Assembly: GCF_018687695.1 (NCBI RefSeq)
Contig: NZ_CP061303.1
Coordinates: forward strand, 992,001-1,056,000
Direction: 5' to 3'
Source of the DNA: Polynucleobacter sp. MG-6-Vaara-E2
GTDB lineage: Bacteria > Pseudomonadota > Gammaproteobacteria > Burkholderiales > Burkholderiaceae
DNA length: 64,000 nt
Notes under the pieces: model-generated
What the model was told of the DNA's origin: nothing
The model's input: only the letters and a program-made list of their open reading frames with translations
The model's database searches: none
In this document: in pieces, positions 16,813-25,158 of the stretch
Numbering within the stretch: position 1 is the stretch's first letter
How the letters are laid out: every line of letters begins with the position of its first letter
Made by a program: the position numbers and the translations under genes

Positions 16813-17646
16813 ATGACTGCACTATCTACCAGCACTATCGCCGCCCTTGAGGAGATGCTACAGAATACCTCGCGGCCCGCTCCAGCAGATTTCATGCCCA
16901 TTTATTTTGCTCGTGGCACGAGTGAATCAACTGCAATTGGTCACTTAAATCCAGAATTTATTCCCTGTTTACAAGAAGCGCTCAAAAAGCAATCTGTACC
17001 ACTGATTTCCACGGGCAATGATCGTCTTACGATTCACCCTGGCAAGCCCAGAGATTTATCCAGCAGCTTAAATCAATTGGCAAACTATTTGCGTTTAGGC
17101 GGCTTCATTCCAGGATGGCGCAATGAAGACTTTGCTTGGGTTGACCTAAACGGACACAAATACTTTCGCTTAGAGCGTGCTGCGTTTCGGACATTTGGCT
17201 TCCGCAGCATGGCAACCCATATCAACGGCTATACAAAGAGCAACACCATTTGGCTAGGTAGACGCAGTGAAAATAAATCGACTGATCCTGGCAAGTTAGA
17301 CAACCTTGCGGCTGGCGGTATTACTGCAGATGAGACACCCTGGATCAGCGCGCGTCGTGAGTTATGGGAAGAAGCTGGGGTACCGTTGCAAATTTCCGAA
17401 GAAATTGAACCCGTCGGTCGCATTCATATGCGACGACCAATTCCGGGGCTCGGTTTTCATGACGAGCAACTCTATGTTTATGACCTCGAGCTCACTCAAA
17501 ACTTCATTCCCACAAATCACGATGGCGAAGTCAGTGGATTTATTGAGGTTTCCTTTACTGAAGCTGCTGCCCGCATCCTGGCGGATGAATTTACCAGCGA
17601 CGCCGCTTTTGTGACCGCGGACTTTATTTTGCGACGGAATAAGTAA
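16813..17646 (+). CDS. NUDIX hydrolase with DUF4743 N-domain (Tnr3-like)
   Basis: A 277-aa two-domain protein. The N-terminal half (about 1-120) resembles the DUF4743 region found in front of NUDIX domains of the fungal Tnr3 thiamin pyrophosphokinase. The NUDIX box is perfect: G168, E174, R182-E183, E186-E187 and G189 fit Gx5Ex7REUxEExGU. Tnr3-type NUDIX domains hydrolyse oxidised (oxy/oxo) thiamin diphosphates. The gene sits directly upstream of the TPP riboswitch and thi operon, which supports a thiamin-damage role by inference. No clear ribosome site is seen before the ATG. Confidence 0.8.
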   Translation: MTALSTSTIAALEEMLQNTSRPAPADFMPIYFARGTSESTAIGHLNPEFIPCLQEALKKQSVPLISTGNDRLTIHPGKPRDLSSSLNQLANYLRLGGFIPGWRNEDFAWVDLNGHKYFRLERAAFRTFGFRSMATHINGYTKSNTIWLGRRSENKSTDPGKLDNLAAGGITADETPWISARRELWEEAGVPLQISEEIEPVGRIHMRRPIPGLGFHDEQLYVYDLELTQNFIPTNHDGEVSGFIEVSFTEAAARILADEFTSDAAFVTADFILRRNK

Positions 17647-17722
17647 GTTATCAGCTTTAACCAGGCCGACTTGATCGGCGTCATGCCACTCAGGCCCTTT
17701 TCGTGGTTAAATCTTCTTTAAG

Positions 17723-17820
17723 GATGAAACAGGGGTGCCCTTCAAGGTAGATTTAGCTTGAAGGCGCTGAGAAAGACCCTAGAACCCGATCCAGGTAATG
17801 CTGGCGTGGGGAGTTACATC
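17723..17820 (+). promoter_or_regulatory. TPP riboswitch (THI element) of the thiC operon
   Basis: Contains the conserved aptamer blocks in order: GGGGTGCCC (17732-17740), GCTGAGA (17765-17771), GACCCTAGAACCCGATC and GGTAATGCTGGCGTGGGGA (17794-17812). P1 is formed by GATGAAAC (17723-17730) with GTTACATC (17813-17820), with one A-A mismatch. Thiamin pyrophosphate binding stabilises P1 and shuts off downstream thiamin synthesis genes. Confidence 0.95.
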
Positions 17821-17838
17821 AGACCGACACCCGGTTTC

Positions 17839-17866
17839 GTCCATCTAAAACAGTGAGGAGATGGAC
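17839..17866 (+). promoter_or_regulatory. Riboswitch expression platform: hairpin over the thiC ribosome site
   Basis: GTCCATCT (17839-17846) pairs perfectly with AGATGGAC (17859-17866), and the Shine-Dalgarno GAGGAG (17855-17860) lies in the loop and stem. The P1 5' strand with one extra G (17722-17730) can instead pair with GTTTCGTCC (17834-17842), which overlaps the left arm of this hairpin. Free RNA would therefore expose the ribosome site, and TPP-bound RNA would hide it. Confidence 0.65.
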
Positions 17867-19804
17867 ATGAGTACAGGCAACCCAAAAACCAAACATGAGA
17901 TTCCGAGCTTAAAAAGCTTGGAGCGCGACTTCGGTCAAAAATTTGCATACCCCGCTTCGACTAAAACGTACTTGCAAGGTTCTCGTGCGGATATCAAAGC
18001 ACCTATTCGGATGATTGAGCAATTGCCAACCCGAGTTGGTGAAGAGTTGGTTGCCAATCCACCCGTGCCTGTTTATGACACCTCTGGTCCCTACAGTGAT
18101 CCTGAAATCGTTATCAATCTTGAAAAAGGTTTGCCAAGATTGCGCGATGCGTGGATTAAGGAGCGTAATGACACTGAACAATTAGCGGGGCCAAGTTCCG
18201 AGTACGGTGTTGCGCGCTCAAAAGATCAAGCAACTCAAGATTTACGTTTTGCTCACATCAGTGCACCTCGCGTTGCCAAAGCTGGCCATAACGTTAGCCA
18301 AATGTATTACGCTCGCAAAGGAATCGTCACTCCAGAAATGGAATACGTCGCCCTGCGCGAATCCATGGGTCTAGAGCAGTTGCGCAAAGACCCTGCATAC
18401 AAACAATTACTCAAGCAGCACCCTGGTAAAGGCTACGGCGCCAATCTTCCTGACATCGTGACTGGTGAGTTCGTGCGCTCTGAAATTGCTGCTGGCCGCG
18501 CCATCATCCCTGCCAACATTAATCACCCTGAACTTGAGCCCATGATTATTGGTCGCAATTTCCGCGTGAAGATTAACGGCAATCTTGGCAACTCTGCAGT
18601 GACCTCTTCAATTAACGAAGAAGTTGAAAAAATGGTGTGGTCAATTCGTTGGGGTGCTGACACCATCATGGATCTTTCCACTGGTAAACATATTCATGAG
18701 ACTCGCGAGTGGATTATTCGCAACTCGCCAGTGCCTATTGGCACCGTTCCTATTTATCAAGCCTTAGATAAAACTGGCGGTATTGCAGAGGACCTCACCT
18801 GGGAAATGTTCCGCGACACTTTGATTGAACAAGCAGAACAAGGCGTGGATTATTTCACCATTCATGCTGGTGTATTACTGCGTTATGTGCCACTAACCGC
18901 TGATCGTATTACCGGTATCGTGTCACGTGGTGGCTCCATCATGGCGAAATGGTGTCTTGCCCATCACAAGGAGAACTTCCTCTACACCAAGTTTGATGAG
19001 ATTTGTGAAATCATGAAGGCTTATGACGTCTCCTTCAGCTTAGGCGATGGCCTACGCCCTGGTTGCATTGCCGACTCTAATGATGCCGCTCAGTTTGGCG
19101 AACTCCACACCTTAGGTGAACTCACTGCTAAAGCCTGGAAGCATGATGTTCAAGTGATGATCGAAGGTCCTGGGCACGTTCCAATGCAACGCATTGAAGA
19201 GAATATGACTGAGGAGCTCAAGCATTGCTTGGAAGCACCTTTCTACACCCTTGGACCATTGATTACCGACATTGCTCCTGGTTACGATCACATCACCAGC
19301 GGTATTGGTGCTGCCCAGATTGGATGGTACGGCACAGCAATGCTCTGTTATGTCACCCCGAAGGAGCATTTAGGTCTTCCCGATAAAGAAGACGTGCGTG
19401 AGGGCATCATCACTTATAAGATTGCCGCTCATGGTGCCGACCTTGCAAAAGGCCTGCCTGGCGCTCAAGTGCGGGATAACGCACTGTCTAAGGCACGTTT
19501 TGAGTTCCGCTGGGAAGATCAGTTTAATCTTGGTTTAGATCCTGAGCGTGCTCGCGAGTATCACGATGCGACCTTACCAGCAGAAGGCGCCAAGATTGCG
19601 CACTTCTGCTCAATGTGTGGTCCCAAGTTCTGCTCAATGAAGATCACACAAGAAGTGCGTGACTACGCAGCTACCTTAGATGCTGATGGCAATCCAAAGC
19701 AAGGCTCTAAAGTGATTCCGATTGCTGAAGTGACAGATGCCACCAAAGGTATGGAAGAAATGTCTGCAGAATTCCGCAAACGCGGTAGCGAGATTTATCA
19801 GTAA
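17867..19804 (+). CDS. thiC: Phosphomethylpyrimidine synthase ThiC
   Basis: A radical-SAM enzyme that converts aminoimidazole ribotide to HMP-phosphate, the pyrimidine half of thiamin. The 645-aa chain ends with the diagnostic CxxCxxxxC [4Fe-4S] motif (CSMCGPKFC, Cys581, 584 and 589). I start it at ATG 17867, because the GAGGAG ribosome site abuts the in-frame ATG at 17861 and leaves proper spacing only for the second. First gene of thiC-thiO-thiS-thiG-thiE, under TPP riboswitch control. Confidence 0.96.
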   Translation: MSTGNPKTKHEIPSLKSLERDFGQKFAYPASTKTYLQGSRADIKAPIRMIEQLPTRVGEELVANPPVPVYDTSGPYSDPEIVINLEKGLPRLRDAWIKERNDTEQLAGPSSEYGVARSKDQATQDLRFAHISAPRVAKAGHNVSQMYYARKGIVTPEMEYVALRESMGLEQLRKDPAYKQLLKQHPGKGYGANLPDIVTGEFVRSEIAAGRAIIPANINHPELEPMIIGRNFRVKINGNLGNSAVTSSINEEVEKMVWSIRWGADTIMDLSTGKHIHETREWIIRNSPVPIGTVPIYQALDKTGGIAEDLTWEMFRDTLIEQAEQGVDYFTIHAGVLLRYVPLTADRITGIVSRGGSIMAKWCLAHHKENFLYTKFDEICEIMKAYDVSFSLGDGLRPGCIADSNDAAQFGELHTLGELTAKAWKHDVQVMIEGPGHVPMQRIEENMTEELKHCLEAPFYTLGPLITDIAPGYDHITSGIGAAQIGWYGTAMLCYVTPKEHLGLPDKEDVREGIITYKIAAHGADLAKGLPGAQVRDNALSKARFEFRWEDQFNLGLDPERAREYHDATLPAEGAKIAHFCSMCGPKFCSMKITQEVRDYAATLDADGNPKQGSKVIPIAEVTDATKGMEEMSAEFRKRGSEIYQ

Positions 19805-19809
19805 TTAAG

Positions 19810-20973
19810 ATGAATCAATCTCAATCACTGCATAGCAAGTACGCTATTGTTGGTGCCGGCCTCATGGGTCGGCTCCTAGCGGTAGCGCTTGCTCAGCTTG
19901 GAGCCCAGGTTAATTTATATGATCAAGGTGGTTGTGATGCTAGAGGTGCCGCAGCTCGCATTGCTGCAGCCATGCTAGCCCCATTAGCAGAATCAGCGAT
20001 TACCGAAGATTCTGTTGTACGGATGGGCATTCATAGCCTGCCACGATGGAAGCAGTTAATTGATACGTTATCCACGCCAGTGTTTTTTCAACAAGATGGC
20101 ACTTTGATTTTGTGGCACAGGCAAGATGCCAGTGAGGCGGAACGATTTACCAATCATCTTGAAAAGAATTGTCTTCATAATCCTCAGTTAACGCTTCCTC
20201 AAAAACTTAACAGTGCAGAGTTGCGTCATATTGAGCCCGGAGTAGCAGATCGCTTTATGCAGGGCTTATATTTACCCGATGAAGGCCAGCTGGATAACCG
20301 TCAACTACTTGATGCCTTATTAGCAGAATTAAATTTACTCAAGGTCAACTGCCACTGGAATCAAGCTGTCGATCCAGAGCAACTTCGCGCAAATCATCAG
20401 TATGAGTGCGTCATTGATTGCCGAGGCAATGGGGCGAAAGATGCCTGGTCATCCTCTGTCAATAGCTTGCGAGGTGTTCGCGGTGAAGTAGTTCGTTTAT
20501 ATGCGCCAGAGGTTAAATTGCGTCGCCCTACTCGCCTGATTCATCCACGCTACCCTATTTACATCGCCCCGAAAGAAAATGATGTCTATGTTGTTGGCGC
20601 CACTGAAATTGAATCTGATGACCTTTCGGAAATGAGCGTTCGCTCTGCAATGGAGCTTCTCAGTGCTGTATATACAGTACACAGTGGCTTTGCTGAAGCA
20701 CGCATCTTGGAGATGGCGACGCAATGTCGTCCAACATTAAAAAATAATCTTCCAGAAATTCGGGTCCAGAAAGATAAAGGTCTATCTGATTTGATCATGA
20801 TCAATGGTCTTTATCGCCATGGATTTATGATTTCTCCAGCGGTTTTAGATTCCACTTTGGAGCTTTTAGCAAGTGGTCAAAGTAATACTGCCCTGGAATT
20901 GGGCTTAAGCATCAGCAGTAATTTTGGCAAGACCGATAGCACCAGCAGTCACAAGGCAAGTTTATGCGCGTAA
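19810..20973 (+). CDS. thiO: Glycine oxidase ThiO (FAD-dependent)
   Basis: A 387-aa D-amino-acid-oxidase-fold flavoprotein. The dinucleotide motif VGAGLMG follows a beta strand at about residues 14-20. In aerobic thiamin synthesis ThiO oxidises glycine to dehydroglycine for ThiG. It starts 5 bp after thiC and overlaps thiS by 10 bp. The operon context is what separates it from other DAO-family oxidases. Use of ThiO rather than the radical enzyme ThiH implies oxygen-dependent thiazole synthesis. Confidence 0.88.
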   Translation: MNQSQSLHSKYAIVGAGLMGRLLAVALAQLGAQVNLYDQGGCDARGAAARIAAAMLAPLAESAITEDSVVRMGIHSLPRWKQLIDTLSTPVFFQQDGTLILWHRQDASEAERFTNHLEKNCLHNPQLTLPQKLNSAELRHIEPGVADRFMQGLYLPDEGQLDNRQLLDALLAELNLLKVNCHWNQAVDPEQLRANHQYECVIDCRGNGAKDAWSSSVNSLRGVRGEVVRLYAPEVKLRRPTRLIHPRYPIYIAPKENDVYVVGATEIESDDLSEMSVRSAMELLSAVYTVHSGFAEARILEMATQCRPTLKNNLPEIRVQKDKGLSDLIMINGLYRHGFMISPAVLDSTLELLASGQSNTALELGLSISSNFGKTDSTSSHKASLCA

Positions 20974-21161
20974 TCGTCAATCAAATTGAATACGATATTC
21001 CCAGTCAAAGCATGATTTCAGATGCCCTTGCTTTGATCAATGCTAAACCGCCTTTTGCTGTTGCCGTGAATTTGAATTTTGTGCCAAAGACGCAATACGA
21101 TCAATTTTCCTTGAATGAGAACGATCAAATTGAAGTCATCGCCCCGGTTACGGGTGGCTAA
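20964..21161 (+). CDS. thiS: Thiamin sulfur-carrier protein ThiS
   Basis: A 65-aa ubiquitin-like sulfur carrier ending in the obligatory Gly-Gly (PVTGG), the site of thiocarboxylate formation. It overlaps thiO by 10 bp and precedes thiG by 15 bp, the usual order. Confidence 0.93.
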   Translation: MRVIVNQIEYDIPSQSMISDALALINAKPPFAVAVNLNFVPKTQYDQFSLNENDQIEVIAPVTGG

Positions 21162-21176
21162 ACGATTGAGCGCTTT

Positions 21177-21995
21177 ATGACTGCACCTTTACCAAACAAT
21201 CTCAATAACGCTGACGCACTCGTTTTGTATGGCGAGAGCTTTGCAAGCCGCCTGCTGTTGGGCACCTCTCGCTACCCATCGCCACAGGTTCTCGAGAATG
21301 CGGTTCAGACATCTAACCCTGCAATGATTACGGTGAGTCTTCGTCGTCAAGGAACCAGTACAACCGAAGCGCATAGCGGGTTTTGGGAATTGCTCAAAAA
21401 GATGGCGGTACCCGTACTGCCAAATACTGCTGGCTGTCATAGCCCTCAAGAAGTGATTACTACAGCTCACATGGCACGCGAAGTTTTTGAGAGCGACTGG
21501 ATCAAATTAGAACTCATTGGTGATGACTACACCTTACAACCAGATACCCTTCGTCTTGTGCAAACGGCAGAGATCTTGATAAAAGAAGGTTTCAAAGTTT
21601 TACCCTACTGCACTGAAGATTTAATCTTGTGCCAACGTTTAGTTGATGTTGGTTGCCAAGCAATCATGCCTTGGGCTGCGCCGATTGGTACAGGGCAAGG
21701 ACCGCTCAATCCTTATGCCATGAAACTTTTGCGCGATCGTATTAAGGTGCCCCTAATTGTTGATGCAGGCTTAGGCTTACCTTCACACGCCTGCACTGTC
21801 ATGGAGTGGGGCTTTGATGGCGTGTTACTGAATACTGCAGTTGCTCTATCCAATGATCCTGTTGCTATGGCTAAATCATTTGCAATGGCAGTTGAGGCTG
21901 GACGAACTGCCTACCTCTCTGGCGCAATGAAGCCTCAAGCATCTGCGCAAGCAAGCACACCGTTAGTGGGCACCCCATTTTGGCATCAAGTCTAA
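21177..21995 (+). CDS. thiG: Thiazole synthase ThiG
   Basis: A 272-aa TIM-barrel enzyme that joins DXP, dehydroglycine and ThiS-thiocarboxylate into the thiazole phosphate. The Schiff-base lysine is K110 in WIKLELIGDD. The later segments PWAAPIGTGQGP and VDAGLGLPSHA are phosphate-binding signatures of the family. The length is normal, with a short N-terminal extension. It lies between thiS and thiE in a tightly packed operon. Confidence 0.95.
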   Translation: MTAPLPNNLNNADALVLYGESFASRLLLGTSRYPSPQVLENAVQTSNPAMITVSLRRQGTSTTEAHSGFWELLKKMAVPVLPNTAGCHSPQEVITTAHMAREVFESDWIKLELIGDDYTLQPDTLRLVQTAEILIKEGFKVLPYCTEDLILCQRLVDVGCQAIMPWAAPIGTGQGPLNPYAMKLLRDRIKVPLIVDAGLGLPSHACTVMEWGFDGVLLNTAVALSNDPVAMAKSFAMAVEAGRTAYLSGAMKPQASAQASTPLVGTPFWHQV

Positions 21996-22005
21996 GGACA
22001 ACCAG

Positions 22006-22932
22006 ATGAGTCTCGTACGCGACCTTGCCGATCAAATTATTCAAGCTCATCTAAATGATGATCTTTGTATACTAATCCCTGCATTTTCAATGAGCTCACC
22101 TCCGCCACGTATTGATAACGAGGCTGCTGCTGATCATTACGAACTTGCTGGAGCGCTTGCTGCAATTGAGATGGGCTTTATTGAGTCTGACGCCAAGGTC
22201 TTAGGCAAGGCCTGGTCTCGGATGACACTTCATGATGGCGGCTTTAATCCCTTTAAGTGGCCTAGTAGACCTGAACAATTTGATTTGCTGCCCTGGACTC
22301 GCAACATGAATCCCAACGCCTTTAAAGAATGTCCTAAGCGACTAGGGCTTTATGGTGTGATGCCTGATGCCGACTGGGTAAAGCGCATGGTTGAGGCAGA
22401 AATCCCCACCGTCCAATTACGCTTTAAGTCTGAAGATCGTTACAAGATCAGAAAACAAATCAAAGAGTCGGTTAAAGCTGTTGAAGGTAGCAAGACCCTG
22501 CTCTTTATTAATGATTACTGGGAGGAAGCCATTGACGCGGAAGCCTATGGAGTACATCTCGGACAAGAAGATTTAGAAACTGCTGACCTCGACAAAATTC
22601 GTGAGGCTGGATTAAGGCTAGGCTTAAGTACGCATGGTTATGCTGAGTTGACTATCGCTGATCGTTTTTGCCCGAGCTACATTGCGATGGGCGCCGTCTT
22701 CCCAACCAATCTCAAGAAAATGCCTACAGCCCCACAAGGACTTGGCAGGCTCTATCAATACGCCAAATTAATGAGTCACTATCCGCTAGTGGCTATTGGT
22801 GGAATCGACCAAGACAGTATTCATGCGGTGTCAAAAAGTGGCGTGGGTTCGGTTGCAGTTGTCAGAGCTATTACCCAGGCCAAGGACCCTAAGGCTGCAG
22901 TGAAACAGTTGCAGGAACTCATGCAGGCTTAA
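22006..22932 (+). CDS. thiE: Thiamin-phosphate synthase ThiE with extra N-terminal domain
   Basis: Condenses HMP-pyrophosphate with thiazole phosphate. The ThiE barrel occupies about residues 112-308, with VQLRFK, INDYWEEAIDAEAYGVHLGQED and MGAVFPTNLKK in the expected order. The usual NDR is NDY here. The first 110 residues are not part of a normal ThiE (about 210 aa) and I do not recognise their fold; an acidic patch and DGGFNPFKWPSRPEQFDLLPW are notable. The start has an AAGGA ribosome site. Last gene of the operon, convergent with thiD. Confidence 0.88.
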   Translation: MSLVRDLADQIIQAHLNDDLCILIPAFSMSSPPPRIDNEAAADHYELAGALAAIEMGFIESDAKVLGKAWSRMTLHDGGFNPFKWPSRPEQFDLLPWTRNMNPNAFKECPKRLGLYGVMPDADWVKRMVEAEIPTVQLRFKSEDRYKIRKQIKESVKAVEGSKTLLFINDYWEEAIDAEAYGVHLGQEDLETADLDKIREAGLRLGLSTHGYAELTIADRFCPSYIAMGAVFPTNLKKMPTAPQGLGRLYQYAKLMSHYPLVAIGGIDQDSIHAVSKSGVGSVAVVRAITQAKDPKAAVKQLQELMQA

Positions 22933-22948
22933 GCTGCATTTCAAGTGA

Positions 22949-23833
22949 TTATTTTTTTACTTGTTCATCCAACAAAGCAGTCGGATAGAAATCATGCATA
23001 TGCCATAAGGGGCCAGGACCCTCACCAATACTGAGAAAGCGCCCTGCTTCAAGGCCAGCTTCTACATAGGCAATCGCTTTTGCAACCGCATGAGATAAGT
23101 CATGACCATCTGCTAGGTAAGTAGCAATTGCCGATGCAAGCGAACAACCTGTGCCATGGGTATTGGCGGTATTAACACGATAGTGCTTGAACTCCTTAGA
23201 CAGAATCACCTCCAGCTCATCCTCAATACTCCGCCACATTAAGTGATCGGTAATCTGCGTATGCGTTGCATCAAGATGTCCACCCTTAATCAAAACTGCC
23301 TGCGGACCCATATCGAGTAATTCTTGTGCAGCAAGTTTGAAGTCGCCAATTTGAGCAATGTCTCGACCCAAGAGCAAAGATGCCTCGTCCAGGTTTGGCG
23401 TAATGAGTGTTGACATCGGAAATAATTCAGCAATCATTGCTTGCGCAGTGTCGTCACCTCCTAAACTCGCGCCTGAAGTGGCTCGTAACACTGGATCAAG
23501 AATGATTCTTTGAATACCGTGTTTGCGTAATGATTTAGCCACTGTTCGAACAATTTCTGGGCTGGCTAACATGCCAATCTTGACGATATCGGCGCCAATA
23601 TCCGTTAAAACAGCATCAATCTGCGCCTCAATAACATCCAAATCAATGTCCTGAATTCTTGTCACTCCAAGAGTATTTTGGGCAGTGATTGCCGTAACCA
23701 CAGACATGCCGTAGCCGCCGAGGGCTGTGATCACCTTGAGGTCAGCCTGAAGGCCTGCCCCGCCACCACTGTCTGACCCAGCAATGGTCAGTACTTTGGG
23801 GATCTGCACAGAAGTGGGAAGAAGCGTATCCAT
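22949..23833 (-). CDS. thiD: HMP/HMP-phosphate kinase ThiD
   Basis: A 294-aa ribokinase-fold enzyme that phosphorylates HMP and HMP-P to HMP-PP for ThiE. The N-terminal GSDSGGGAGLQAD motif is at residues 19-31, and the anion-hole NTHGTGCSLASAIA is near the C-terminus. It converges on thiE (16 bp gap), outside the riboswitch operon. Its ATG is only 21 bp from the divergent tRNA-Asn, and no Shine-Dalgarno is visible, so the message could be leaderless. Confidence 0.93.
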   Translation of the reverse strand: MDTLLPTSVQIPKVLTIAGSDSGGGAGLQADLKVITALGGYGMSVVTAITAQNTLGVTRIQDIDLDVIEAQIDAVLTDIGADIVKIGMLASPEIVRTVAKSLRKHGIQRIILDPVLRATSGASLGGDDTAQAMIAELFPMSTLITPNLDEASLLLGRDIAQIGDFKLAAQELLDMGPQAVLIKGGHLDATHTQITDHLMWRSIEDELEVILSKEFKHYRVNTANTHGTGCSLASAIATYLADGHDLSHAVAKAIAYVEAGLEAGRFLSIGEGPGPLWHMHDFYPTALLDEQVKK

Positions 23834-23835
23834 CT

Positions 23836-23844
23836 TGCTATAAT
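23836..23844 (+). promoter_or_regulatory. Extended -10 promoter of tRNA-Asn
   Basis: TGCTATAAT is a perfect extended -10 element (TGn-TATAAT), 10 bp upstream of the mature tRNA 5' end. The complementary strand offers TATTAT (complement of 23840-23845), which could serve the divergent thiD gene. No good -35 is visible for either direction. Confidence 0.6.
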
Positions 23845-23854
23845 ATCGGCTTAT

Positions 23855-23930
23855 TCCTCGATAGCTCAGTCGGTAGAGCGCCGGACTGTTAATCCGTAGG
23901 TCCCTGGTTCGAGCCCAGGTCGAGGAGCCA
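23855..23930 (+). tRNA. tRNA-Asn (anticodon GTT)
   Basis: A complete cloverleaf: acceptor TCCTCGA with TCGAGGA, anticodon loop CTGTTAA between CCGGA and TCCGT, and T loop TTCGAGC. The discriminator G is followed by encoded CCA. Confidence 0.96.
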
Positions 23931-23938
23931 AATATGTG

Positions 23939-23967
23939 AAGGGTCTAGAGAAATCTAGGCCCTTTTT
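23939..23967 (+). terminator. Intrinsic terminator of tRNA-Asn
   Basis: An 11-bp stem AAGGGTCTAGA with TCTAGGCCCTT (one T-G pair), GAAA tetraloop (23950-23953) and a T5 run. Confidence 0.85.
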
Positions 23968-24055
23968 CATTTTTAAGTCTCTGATTTGCTCTGTTATGCT
24001 TAAATTCAGCAATGAGAAATCATCAACAGAATGATTCCATAAATAGGAGATGGAA

Positions 24056-25084
24056 ATGATTCAAAGTAGTCTTTTTAAAGTGGCTGAACGAGCAGTACAA
24101 CTGTTCTCGGTTCTTGCGGTTTTGCTGGGTGGTGCTCAAGCCGCTTTTGCGCAAGCTGATTACCCAAATAAACCGATTCGGTTTGTGGTGCCTTTTCCTG
24201 CTGGTGGTGCGACTGACAATATTGCAAGACCCCTTCAAAATGAGCTCCTCAATACAGTCAAGTGGAATGTTGTCATCGACAATAAACCCGGCGCTGGAGG
24301 CAATATTGGTGGCGAAGTAGTTGCCAAATCAGCTCCAGATGGATACACCTGGTTGATGGCCTCTGTGGGTACACATGGCATTAACTTACCGCTCTACACC
24401 CAGGGTGGCGGAAAAATGCCTTTTGATCCCATTAAAGATTTCACACCAATCACCTTAGTAGCTGAGTTACCGAATGTCTTAGTACTTAATCCAGAATTTG
24501 CCGCCAAGAACAACATTAATAGCGTTAATGATTTGATTGCTTATGCTAAAGCGCATCCAGGCAAGATCAATATGGCATCAAGCGGCAATGGAACGTCAAT
24601 TCATATGGCTGGTGAGCTTTTTAAGTCCATGACCAAAACCTATATGGTTCACCTCCCTTATAAGGGAAGTCCACCAGCAGTGACTGACTTGATGGCAGGG
24701 AACGTAGACATCATGTTTGATAACCTTCCGTCTTCAATCAACTACATTCGTGCTGGACGCCTCAAAGCATTGGCAGTAACGAGTGCTAAACGCTCTCCTG
24801 CGTTTCCAGATTTACCAACGGTCGCTGAAGCAGCAAACCTGCCTGGATATGAAGCGACCTCCTGGTTTGGTGTTGTAGGCCCAGCAGGTATGCCTGCAGA
24901 TATTCTCAATAAAGATAGCACCACATTGATGGCTGCTATTAATAGCCCATCAGTGAGAGAAAAATATTTAGCAATGGGTGCACAACCTGTAGGCAACACA
25001 CCAGCTCAGTTTGCTAGCTTCATTAAAAATGAAATCGCTAAGTGGACTAAGGTTGTAAAAGATTCTGGGGCTAAGGTAGATTAA
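24056..25084 (+). CDS. Bug/TctC-family periplasmic solute-binding protein
   Basis: A 342-aa tripartite-tricarboxylate (Bug) receptor. The signal peptide ends at about residue 30 (AAFAQA), followed by the family hallmark YPNKPIRFVVPFPAGGATD. The later segments PYKGSPPAVTDLMAGNVD and FDNLPSS are typical ligand-loop sequences. Bug proteins bind carboxylates such as tricarboxylates, aspartate or aromatic acids. No TctA/TctB membrane genes are nearby, so it is an orphan receptor as is common in Burkholderiales. ATG 24056 is chosen because AGGAG (24045-24049) spaces correctly to it, not to the ATG at 24050. Confidence 0.92.
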   Translation: MIQSSLFKVAERAVQLFSVLAVLLGGAQAAFAQADYPNKPIRFVVPFPAGGATDNIARPLQNELLNTVKWNVVIDNKPGAGGNIGGEVVAKSAPDGYTWLMASVGTHGINLPLYTQGGGKMPFDPIKDFTPITLVAELPNVLVLNPEFAAKNNINSVNDLIAYAKAHPGKINMASSGNGTSIHMAGELFKSMTKTYMVHLPYKGSPPAVTDLMAGNVDIMFDNLPSSINYIRAGRLKALAVTSAKRSPAFPDLPTVAEAANLPGYEATSWFGVVGPAGMPADILNKDSTTLMAAINSPSVREKYLAMGAQPVGNTPAQFASFIKNEIAKWTKVVKDSGAKVD

Positions 25085-25100
25085 TCCTGAGCTACCCAGC

Positions 25101-25128
25101 AAAAAGAGGAGCATCGCTCCTCTTTTTT
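25101..25128 (+). terminator. Intrinsic terminator after the Bug gene
   Basis: GAGGAGC (25106-25112), ATC loop and GCTCCTC (25116-25122), flanked by A5 and T6. It probably also serves the converging TPP-enzyme gene. Confidence 0.85.
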
Positions 25129-25158
25129 ATTGACTGATTGCTTTGCTTTTTTGTTCTA

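Noticed and set aside
20667..20678. CTGTATATACAG palindrome resembling a LexA box
   Set aside because: The spacing does not match CTGT-N8-ACAG and it lies inside the thiO coding sequence, so chance is the better explanation.
24056..25084. Bug binding protein as part of a new transport operon
   Set aside because: No membrane partners nearby; orphan Bug receptors are routine in Burkholderiales.
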